From assembly GCA_023392595.1 (NCBI GenBank), contig JAEVYU010000062.1, forward strand, positions 1-64,000: a stretch of DNA of 64,000 nt. The letters run 5' to 3'. The notes under the pieces are model-generated. The model was not told the origin of the DNA. It made no database searches and saw only the letters and a list, made by a program, of their open reading frames with translations. Source of the stretch: Bacillota bacterium. GTDB lineage: Bacteria > Bacillota > UBA4882 > UBA8346. Below, piece after piece: positions 1 through 7,528 of this stretch. Position numbers and translations under genes: made by a program. Each line of letters starts with the position of its first letter. The stretch's first letter is position 1.

Positions 1-121
1 CCGGCAAGTAAGTGACAATTTTTCTGCGATGACGCAGAAAAATTGGCCGGATCGGGTTCATTGTTTGAATCCGGCAAGTTTAAATGCGACTGAGGTTTTT
101 GGGGTTACTTGCCGGATTCAA
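1..121. repeat. Palindromic repeat cluster
   Basis: Two inverted repeats lie close together. Positions 17-28 and 33-44 form a perfect 12-bp stem with a 4-base loop. Positions 65-79 and 107-121 form a perfect 15-bp stem around the word ATCCGGCAAGT. The word CCGGCAAGT also opens the window, and a related copy lies at 15604-15668 between eutB and the ethanolamine permease. This looks like a small dispersed palindromic repeat family. From 122 to 542 the sequence is very A+T rich and shows no gene; it presumably holds the promoter of the next gene, but I could not identify one confidently. Confidence 0.6.
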
Positions 122-542
122 GTTTAAAGGAAAATGATAACGGAAGAAATTTGTTAACTCACATAGGGCAGAAAATTGATAAGATCCTTAAAACGATGTT
201 TTTTGATAGAAGTCTCCGACACCAAGCGAGGGCTTTTTTTATACTCCAAACCAGGTCTGGATGAAATGACTGTTGTTACAATAAAAATGTGGTTTGATTA
301 TTAATATTTAATGAATGAACTAAAAAAGAAAATGAGTTACTTCAATAGAAAATATAAGTGAAAAATATAATATGCACAGCTACAGGAATATGCTGCTTAT
401 AATGGCATTTACATAAATTTCAGTTATTTTTTACCAATCGTCCATTGAGAAGTAAAAGAAAATGTTATAAATTAACAAAAGTGTTGCTTGTAGGTGTTTT
501 TTGGACCAATTGTAAAATTCATGAAGTAGGTGTAATTTAAGT

Positions 543-1973
543 ATGATTTTTACTCCGTTCGTTCGGCCAAGTGCGGCCCGGTTTCGTGTAAAGACAATCG
601 TAGCATATTTTGCCGTTTATTCTATGGTTGTGATTTTAGGGTTAGGATTAAAGGGTAGTTTTCTGGCAAGGATGGTTCCTTTTTTCAGAGCAAGCTGGAT
701 AATGGTGCAAATCTTCATCCTGGTATTGGTCATTGCTATTTTGATAGAGATTTTGTTTAATTTTTTTTCCTGGAGAAATCAAATTGCAACGTATACTCTT
801 TATCTGGGGCCGGTTTTAACGATTGGATACATTCAAGATAGGCCATTGTTCTCGATTACCCCATTTTTTCGTAATTGCGGGGCTTTATTTTGGTTCTGGC
901 TTTTTTGCCGGTTTGTTTTAATTTTAGGACTGCTGATGGCTGCCTTCGTTTTTTTAAAAAAATCGAAGGGAAAAACAGTGAACCCTTTGATTAGCCTGGG
1001 TGTGGTATTATCGTTTGCAACAAGCCTGATTACGGTTTTTTTAGTTTTGGTCCAACTTTTATCGCCTCAGCATAGGCGGGAGCTCTTAACTTTAACTTAC
1101 GTTCTCGTAACAATGACATCGTTTATCCTCATGATTTTAACCGGGGGATATTTACACCAATTTTCCTTGAAGAAGGAAATATTGATTTATGAAGCCAGGG
1201 TAATTGAATCTGGAAAAAGGTCGTTCTTAACAGGGTTACATTTATTGATTTTTAGTGAAGTATTTTTATGGCGAAGCAGTTCAATGAATGATTGGGCTTC
1301 TTTCATCGGCTATCTTTTTAAATTGGCGGCGTTTTGGTTTATCATGATTAGTTTGTGGAGGGCATGGATGACCCGCTCGCTTTTGGATATTAATCTTACG
1401 GTAAAATCATTGATTCAGTCGATTGCAGTTCATGAAACTTTTACAAGCGAACATTCGAAACGTGTCGCAATTTTTGCCAAGATCATTGGAAAATGGTATG
1501 GTATGAACCGTAAAAGTTTGGAACGGCTAGGTTTAGCGGGAACTTTGCATGATGCTGGAAAGCTTTTAGTTCCAAAGGAAATTTTACAGAAAAAACAGCC
1601 TTTAAGCGAGTGCGAGTGGGCGATTTTACGAAGACATCCCCAGGAAGGAGCAAAAATTATTGCTCCGCTTAAGTTGAATTGGTGTGAACAGGCTATTTTA
1701 CAGCATCATGAAAGGCCCGATGGGAAGGGATATCCCGGGAGGCTGTCGGGAGCGGAATCGATTGATTTATTTGCCAGAATTATCGCTGTGGCCGATGCTT
1801 TTGATGCCATAACCTCAGATCGGCACTACCGTTTTGCTACCAATTTTGCCCGGGCCCAGGAAATTATTGTACGGGAAAGTGGAAAACAATTTGATCCCAG
1901 GTGTGTTAATGCGTTTGTGAAGGCTTTTCCCGAACTTATCGAATTTAGAAAGAACCAATTCAAGTCATCTTGA
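543..1973 (+). CDS. Membrane-bound HD-GYP domain protein
   Basis: A predicted cyclic-di-GMP phosphodiesterase (476 aa). Roughly the first 290 residues are hydrophobic and give several membrane helices. The C-terminal 180 residues are an HD-GYP domain, with the metal-binding HD pair at H336-D337, the following HDAGK context, the HHERPDGKGYPG block (H388, H389) and the signature G396-Y397-P398 intact, so catalysis is plausible. HD-GYP enzymes hydrolyse c-di-GMP to pGpG or GMP, or in some cases cGAMP. The N-terminal membrane region has no family I recognise and may sense a membrane or extracellular signal. The ATG start has only a weak upstream ribosome site. The gene stands alone, with A+T-rich DNA before it and a decayed gene after it. 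Confidence 0.85.
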   Translation: MIFTPFVRPSAARFRVKTIVAYFAVYSMVVILGLGLKGSFLARMVPFFRASWIMVQIFILVLVIAILIEILFNFFSWRNQIATYTLYLGPVLTIGYIQDRPLFSITPFFRNCGALFWFWLFCRFVLILGLLMAAFVFLKKSKGKTVNPLISLGVVLSFATSLITVFLVLVQLLSPQHRRELLTLTYVLVTMTSFILMILTGGYLHQFSLKKEILIYEARVIESGKRSFLTGLHLLIFSEVFLWRSSSMNDWASFIGYLFKLAAFWFIMISLWRAWMTRSLLDINLTVKSLIQSIAVHETFTSEHSKRVAIFAKIIGKWYGMNRKSLERLGLAGTLHDAGKLLVPKEILQKKQPLSECEWAILRRHPQEGAKIIAPLKLNWCEQAILQHHERPDGKGYPGRLSGAESIDLFARIIAVADAFDAITSDRHYRFATNFARAQEIIVRESGKQFDPRCVNAFVKAFPELIEFRKNQFKSS

Positions 1974-2134
1974 TAGAAAACGCGGTTGAGGGGATGCCGA
2001 TAATGTATTTCCATAACAATTCAGCCGATTATTGATTCTTCATATATTGAATTCCCTAAAACTGCCAAAAATACTTTTTAAATCGACCTTCGTTCAACGA
2101 GTTCTTTCATTCAATCATTCGATCAGGAAAAATC

Positions 2135-2745
2135 ATGAAATTGATTCCTCCCGGAGAACGGGAATATATTTCCTCCCTCCGCGATTTACTGGGTAACCAT
2201 ACGACTTGGCATTCGAAATCCTACCCGATAGCCGTCTAACCGTAGCCTATATATCTTCAATCATTGATGCTAATCAACTTCAAAACAATAAAACAATATT
2301 CTTGGTCCGTTGGGGACTTCAGGGAGCGAAGGTTTTCCGCGTAATAACCGAAATTGGGAGCGGATATTGCCGTTTGTGCGGGAGAGAGGTAAAAAAATCC
2401 GCCATGACTTGGAGGATGTGGGAGACGATCTCTTATCAGGCAGAACTATCCTTTATTTAAGGGGTAGCGCCGAGGTTTATTCATTTGAAACAGTAAAAAG
2501 GGCTAAAAGGCCGGATGGGGGTTGCTTTTCCATTATTGATGGAGCTTTTGCTGATGGAAATAACTCTGGAAATATTTCGTGAGGCCAGTTTACGGTTACC
2601 GCAAACCCTGAGCCAAACTTTGGGTGTCACAACGGGAATCGTTTTGGGATTTGCGGCTGTCGGTGCCGGTATTGTGTCAAATGCCACCTTGGTTGTAACT
2701 GTTATTATTGCCATTGCCTCATTACTTTTGTCAGTTTCAGCATAG
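2135..2745 (+). pseudogene. Remnant of a GerA-family spore germination receptor gene
   Basis: Three pieces in alternating frames read as a GerA-type germinant receptor subunit. An ATG at 2135 begins a stretch ending in SLRDLLGN, typical of the GerA N-terminus. The next frame continues with LTVAYISSIIDANQLQ. A third piece around 2420-2500 reads DLLSGRTILYLRGSAEV, matching the GerA 'LLSGxTxLxxDGS' block. The last piece (about 2520-2740) reads MEITLEIFREASLRLP and then LGVTTGIVLGFAAVGAG, the conserved late transmembrane part. At least two frameshifts are present. Some 200 residues between the third and fourth pieces are missing, so this is a decayed gene. GerA proteins are inner-membrane receptors of endospores, which suggests a spore-forming ancestry. 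Confidence 0.7.
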
Positions 2746-3029
2746 TGATCGGAGTCTTTGGGGATATTGGGCTTCAGTCGTATGTCTGGCCTGTTTTTGA
2801 AGTTATCCGCAGAATTGATATTCCATCAAAATCATAAATTCCCTTTTATTTGGCGACAATGTTTTGAAAACCTTTACGATTCAATCAGGCCGATTTGTCC
2901 CGGCATTAAGGGTTGTTTTTACATTCAATTCCGGGGGCTTTAAGTTGATTCCAATGGTCGCCAGGAAAGGAGGGCTGCTATACTTGCCGGTTGTCAAAGT
3001 AAGGGTTAAAACGATAGGAGGAACCAGAG
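2746..3029. other. Gene-free gap, possibly decayed gerB sequence
   Basis: No intact gene is present. A short open stretch at 2748-2837 reads VWPVFEVIRRIDIPS, which faintly resembles a GerB-type spore permease that would normally follow gerA, but it is too short to assign. The last 20 bases carry the GGAGG ribosome site of the following GH3 gene. Confidence 0.3.
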
Positions 3030-5636
3030 ATGAAAAATCATTCGTTTCGTTATTTCCGGTTATTGTTCGGACTGTTGATTTTGTTAAGTGTTTTTTACTC
3101 CGCGGTGACATGGGCGGTAGATATTTATCCATTTCAAGATCCGGCGCTTCCTTTAGAAATCAGAGTAAGCGATTTGATGGCGCGCTTAACGCAGGCTGAA
3201 AAAATCACTTTTTTCCATCAATGGATACCCGCCATACCCCGTTTGGGAATTCAGTCTTTCCGTACCGGCACTGAGGCGCTGCATGGGATTGCCTGGCTGG
3301 GCGCGGCAACGGTATTCCCACAGGCCACAGGATTTGGATGTACTTGGGATAGGAATTTGATAAAACAAATCGGTTCAGCGGTCGGGGATGAAGCGAGAGG
3401 ATTTCATCGGCTCGATCCGGTGAAAAATGGGTTATCATTGTGGGCGCCGGTCGTTGATTTGGAAAGAGATCCTAGAGCAGGCCGTTTTGAAGAAGGATAT
3501 GGTGAAGATCCTTATTTAGTAGGCCAACTGGCGATCGCTTATTGTTTAGGCATTAAAGGCGAAGATCCCTTTTACTATAAAGCGATTCCGACGCTAAAAC
3601 ATTTTTATGCCTATAATCTTGAAACAAACCGGGATACCTTTTCCGTGAATATCGATGAGCGGAACAAAAACGAATACTATCTGAAATCATTTCAATATCC
3701 GGTCCAGGCCGGGGCTGCTAAATCATTAATGACTTCATATAATCTAATCCATGGAATCCCCAATACTGTCTCCCCGGAAATCAATACTCTGGTCAAGAAT
3801 AAATGGGCCAGAGGGAAGGATTTTTTTGTGGTTACGGATGCTTATTCCCCAAGTAATTTGATTAATTCCCAGCATTTTTACAGTGACCCTGCTTATTCTC
3901 ATGCCGGGATGATCAAAGCCGGAGTGGACAGTATGACCCAGGACGATAGTGATAATACCAATACCATTGCTCATATTAAAGATGCTCTGGCATTGGGATT
4001 ACTTACCATGGACGATATTGATAAAGGAGTCAAAAACATCTTACGCGTGAGGTTTCATACGGGTGAGTTTGATATTGGGGGGAATAACCCTTATAAAGGT
4101 TTAGGCACAGAGCAAATCGGTTCTGCCGAGCATGCTGCATTAGCCCTTAAGGCAGCGAGGGAACAAATAGTACTTTTAAAGAATAGTCACGAAATTTTGC
4201 CGTTCCATAAGAATCATTTGAGAAAAATAGCTGTGATCGGGCCTTTAGCCGATCAGGTATTAACTGATTTTTATTCGGCCCCTTTTCCTTATACCCAATC
4301 GGTCTTAGCGGGAATTCAAGCCAAGATCGGCCCGGATAAGATTATCTTTACCCGAGGAGTTGATCAAATTGCCCTGAAATCGGTGGGAAATTCCCGGTAT
4401 GTGACCGCTCCCGCAAGCGGCGGACAGCTAACGGCCACTGCTGCTGGGGTGGGCGTCAATGAAACGTTCGATCTATATGATTTCGGCTGGGGCCAATATC
4501 TTTTGCGCTCCCATGCCAATGACCGCTATCTAACCGGCAACGGCAACTGGAACGGGAATGTTTTCAACACCGCGAATGCGCCCGGGGTTCAGAACAACAG
4601 CGTTGCGGCTCAGGAGTGGTTTACTTATCAAAACTTCAATTATGAGCTTCAGGCGGATGGAACCCGCTCATTATATAATTATCAAGTCTCCCATTGGGAT
4701 ACCGGACTTAACGGGGGGAAATACGTAACGGTGGATGCCAATGCCGCTTTGGATGCTACCGGGGTCACGGTTGGAGATAATGAAAAATTTCAGCCCGCTT
4801 TATTGGCGAGCGGTTTGACAGCGGCCGCTGACGCAGCCCGGGGAGCCGAAGCCGCGGTTGTGGTGGTGGGAAACGAGCCGATGTTGAATGGCAGGGAAAC
4901 CTTAGACCGTCAAGAAATTACCCTTCCTCCGGCCCAAGAAGAGCTGATCCGGGAAGTGGCTTCGGTAAATCAAAACACGATTGTGGTGGTTATTTCGAGC
5001 TATCCGATGGCTATCGGCAAGGTGGAAAACAACCCTCACGTGAAGGCGATCCTCTATTCTTCCCACGGGGGACAAGAGGAAGGAACAGCGATTGCCGACG
5101 CCATTTTCGGCGATTACGCTCCAGCCGGCCGGTTGAATTCCACCTGGTACAGTTCACTGAGTCAATTACCGGCTATTACTGATTTTGACATTATCAATGG
5201 CAAACGGACATACATGTATTTTGAAGGTAAACCTTTGTATCCTTTCGGTTATGGATTGACATACACCAGCTTTCAATATAGCAATTTGCGTCTGAGTTCC
5301 AGTGGGATGAAGAACTCCGGCCAGGTTACCGTCAGTGTCGAGGTGAAAAATATCGGAACCGTGGCTAGCGACGAAGTGGTCCAGCTATATGTCAAAGAAT
5401 TGCAACCGAAGGTAAAACGGCCAAGCAAAGAACTAAAAGGCTTTGACAGGATTCATTTGCTCCCTGGCGTCAGGCGAACCGTGAAATTCAATTTGCCCAC
5501 CCGGGAATTGGCATACTGGGATCAAAAGCGGAGCGGTTTTTATGTGAAGCCGGGTCATTACCGCGTCATGATCGGGCCTTCTTCAGCGGATATTCAATTG
5601 GATGCCGTTTTAAAAGTTTTTGAGAGTGAAAAGTAA
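3030..5636 (+). CDS. Secreted GH3 beta-glucosidase/xylosidase with inserted fascin-like domain
   Basis: An 868-residue exo-acting glycosidase of family GH3, expected to release beta-linked glucose or xylose from the non-reducing ends of oligosaccharides. A signal peptide (residues 1-29, ending WA) predicts export. The N-terminal TIM barrel contains the nucleophile motif VVTDAYS, with D270 as the likely nucleophile. The C-terminal sandwich starts near residue 375 (AAREQIVLLKN). About residues 450-590 are an inserted beta-trefoil, fascin-like module (SRYVTAPASGG, then GKYVTVDANAAL), probably for sugar binding. A fibronectin III-like domain closes the protein (about 750-868). GGAGG lies 8 bases before the ATG. 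It is followed by GH43 and GH-A clan enzymes, pointing to plant hemicellulose use; substrate specificity is inferred only. Confidence 0.88.
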   Translation: MKNHSFRYFRLLFGLLILLSVFYSAVTWAVDIYPFQDPALPLEIRVSDLMARLTQAEKITFFHQWIPAIPRLGIQSFRTGTEALHGIAWLGAATVFPQATGFGCTWDRNLIKQIGSAVGDEARGFHRLDPVKNGLSLWAPVVDLERDPRAGRFEEGYGEDPYLVGQLAIAYCLGIKGEDPFYYKAIPTLKHFYAYNLETNRDTFSVNIDERNKNEYYLKSFQYPVQAGAAKSLMTSYNLIHGIPNTVSPEINTLVKNKWARGKDFFVVTDAYSPSNLINSQHFYSDPAYSHAGMIKAGVDSMTQDDSDNTNTIAHIKDALALGLLTMDDIDKGVKNILRVRFHTGEFDIGGNNPYKGLGTEQIGSAEHAALALKAAREQIVLLKNSHEILPFHKNHLRKIAVIGPLADQVLTDFYSAPFPYTQSVLAGIQAKIGPDKIIFTRGVDQIALKSVGNSRYVTAPASGGQLTATAAGVGVNETFDLYDFGWGQYLLRSHANDRYLTGNGNWNGNVFNTANAPGVQNNSVAAQEWFTYQNFNYELQADGTRSLYNYQVSHWDTGLNGGKYVTVDANAALDATGVTVGDNEKFQPALLASGLTAAADAARGAEAAVVVVGNEPMLNGRETLDRQEITLPPAQEELIREVASVNQNTIVVVISSYPMAIGKVENNPHVKAILYSSHGGQEEGTAIADAIFGDYAPAGRLNSTWYSSLSQLPAITDFDIINGKRTYMYFEGKPLYPFGYGLTYTSFQYSNLRLSSSGMKNSGQVTVSVEVKNIGTVASDEVVQLYVKELQPKVKRPSKELKGFDRIHLLPGVRRTVKFNLPTRELAYWDQKRSGFYVKPGHYRVMIGPSSADIQLDAVLKVFESEK

Positions 5637-5779
5637 ATCGGCTGCAAAAGAAGGCCTTTGAAAAAATCATAGGATAATCAAAAAATCTATTGAAGCCAGG
5701 TAAGATTGAAGTAAATTTAAATTACAATTATTAGAAATTAATTCCTTCCCGGAAAGATAAAAAAGAAAGGGTGTAGAAA

Positions 5780-7153
5780 ATGAAACGTTTTGCGAAACAT
5801 CATCTTCCAATCAAAAGCAAAAGCCTGATCGTGGTTTTTCTGGTGTCGATTTTTATTTCGGCCGTTGCCTTTGCGCAAGCGGACAACCCCCTTCACACCG
5901 GTGTTTATACGGCAGATGCCAATCCATATGTTTATAATGGCCGCTTTTATATTGTCTGTGGCCAAGATCAGGCCAATTCGACAGCCTTTAATATGTATGC
6001 CTGGCGGCTGATGTCTTCCGCCGACATGAATACCTGGACGGATCACGGGGTGATTGCCAAACCTGCAGATTATAGCTGGATGCCCAGCAACCGGGCTTGG
6101 GCGTCAACCATTATCAATCGCAATAATAAATTCTATTTTTATATCGCTACCGATTACGCGGTGGGAGTTTTGACCGCAAGCAGTATTACCGGTCCCTATA
6201 CCGACCCTCTCGGGAAAGCACTCATCGACAAGAATACGCCGGGACATGCAGCGCGGGATATTGATCCCTGTGTCTTTATGGATGACGATGGACAAGCCTA
6301 TCTGTTCTGGGGCGGCGACGGTAATTGCCGTTATGTCAGACTCAATAGTGATATGATTTCCCTTGCCAGCAGCGTGATGGATGTCCCCGGTCTGACCGGA
6401 AGTGGATACACTTACCTGGAAGCTCCCTTCATATTTAAAACCAACGGAACTTATTTTCTGATGTATGCCGATTCGCCCTGGCCTTCGAAGATTCACTATG
6501 CCACCGCCAGTAGTATCAGCGGCCCCTGGACCCACCGCGGGGTCATCGGCAGCGCCACCGGGACCGGTACCAATCACGAGGGAGCCGCTTATTTCAATAA
6601 TCAATGGTGGTACACGTACCATACGGAGGAATTATCCAATGGCAATCCATATAGCCGCTCTGTCTGCGTTGATAAAATGTATATTGCCGGCAGCATTATT
6701 TTGCCGATTACTTACAGCTCATATTGGATGAATGGCGGAACTTCATACTGTAAAATCATCAATCGCGCAACTGGAAAATGTCTGGACAACATGGGTTCCA
6801 CCTCGGACGGCGCCGATTTATGTCAGTACGCCAGTGGTTCCAGTTATAATCAACAGTGGAAACTGGTGGATGCCGGCAGTGGATATTTTAAATTTGCCTG
6901 CCGTACCGGGGGCAAATATTTGGATGGGATGGGCCGCACCTCCACCGGTTCTAACGTGGCCCAATACACCGGCAGTAGCAGCAATAACCAGCAATGGCAG
7001 ATTGTCGATGCCGGCAGCGGTTACGTAAAAATCATTAACCGGGCGACCGGTTTATATTTGGATTCTATGGGTCTGACCAGTGATGGCGCAGTAGTCGGCC
7101 AATATACCGGAAGTTCCAGTTATAACCAGCAATGGCGGATTTTTGCCCCGTAA
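5780..7153 (+). CDS. Secreted GH43-type glycosidase with C-terminal ricin-type lectin domain
   Basis: A 457-residue secreted protein with a signal peptide (1-32, ending AFAQA). Residues 40-310 form the five-bladed propeller of family GH43 (arabinofuranosidases and beta-xylosidases). The three expected acidic residues are visible: D46 in YTADANPYVY (base), D162 in RDIDPCVF (pKa modulator) and E214 in YLEAPFIF (acid). Residues about 320-457 are a ricin-B type lectin (CBM13-like) with three QQW-ending repeats, each preceded by GKCLDNMG/GLYLDSMG-type segments. It probably trims arabinose or xylose from hemicellulose while the lectin holds the polymer. It is likely co-transcribed with the GH3 gene 143 bases upstream; that gap holds no obvious terminator. 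Confidence 0.85.
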   Translation: MKRFAKHHLPIKSKSLIVVFLVSIFISAVAFAQADNPLHTGVYTADANPYVYNGRFYIVCGQDQANSTAFNMYAWRLMSSADMNTWTDHGVIAKPADYSWMPSNRAWASTIINRNNKFYFYIATDYAVGVLTASSITGPYTDPLGKALIDKNTPGHAARDIDPCVFMDDDGQAYLFWGGDGNCRYVRLNSDMISLASSVMDVPGLTGSGYTYLEAPFIFKTNGTYFLMYADSPWPSKIHYATASSISGPWTHRGVIGSATGTGTNHEGAAYFNNQWWYTYHTEELSNGNPYSRSVCVDKMYIAGSIILPITYSSYWMNGGTSYCKIINRATGKCLDNMGSTSDGADLCQYASGSSYNQQWKLVDAGSGYFKFACRTGGKYLDGMGRTSTGSNVAQYTGSSSNNQQWQIVDAGSGYVKIINRATGLYLDSMGLTSDGAVVGQYTGSSSYNQQWRIFAP

Positions 7154-7189
7154 TATTCCCGATGTCCCCTTCACCCGGAAGCATCTCGT

Positions 7190-7248
7190 CCGGTCCCTGG
7201 ATTTGCCGAGCCATCGCCAACGATGGATGCGCCAAACTCCAGGACCGG
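7190..7248. repeat. Nested inverted repeat
   Basis: An outer pair (7190-7201 with 7238-7248, CCGGTCCCTGGA against TCCAGGACCGG) encloses an inner pair (CCATCG at 7211-7216 and CGATGG at 7221-7226). It can fold as a two-level stem-loop just after the GH43 stop codon. There is no T run behind it, so its role as a terminator is unproven. Confidence 0.5.
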
Positions 7249-7315
7249 TAGACACAGGGCGGAGCTATTTCCGTCATTTCTGATTTAACGCAAGGATACG
7301 CCGTAATGAAAAATT

Positions 7316-7352
7316 GGCGGGCAAAACTGCAATAGTTTTCCCGCCGTTTTTA
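7316..7352 (+). terminator. Probable rho-independent terminator after GH43
   Basis: GGCGGGCAAAACT (7316-7328) pairs with AGTTTTCCCGCC (7334-7345), with one bulged base and a short loop, and is followed by GTTTTTA. It sits between the GH43 gene and the next glycosidase, so the latter probably has its own promoter. Confidence 0.6.
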
Positions 7353-7528
7353 AAATAACCGCCATTGACACCGGATACCGATTTGATCAACCCCGCCTTT
7401 ACCAATGGGGTTATTTGATAATCTCGATAATATTTTATATAATTAGAATCAATCGAAGTAAACCACTTCCATAGCACCGAAAGAATTATTTCACAGTAAA
7501 ACCAATGTTTAAAGAAGGTTGAACTTCC

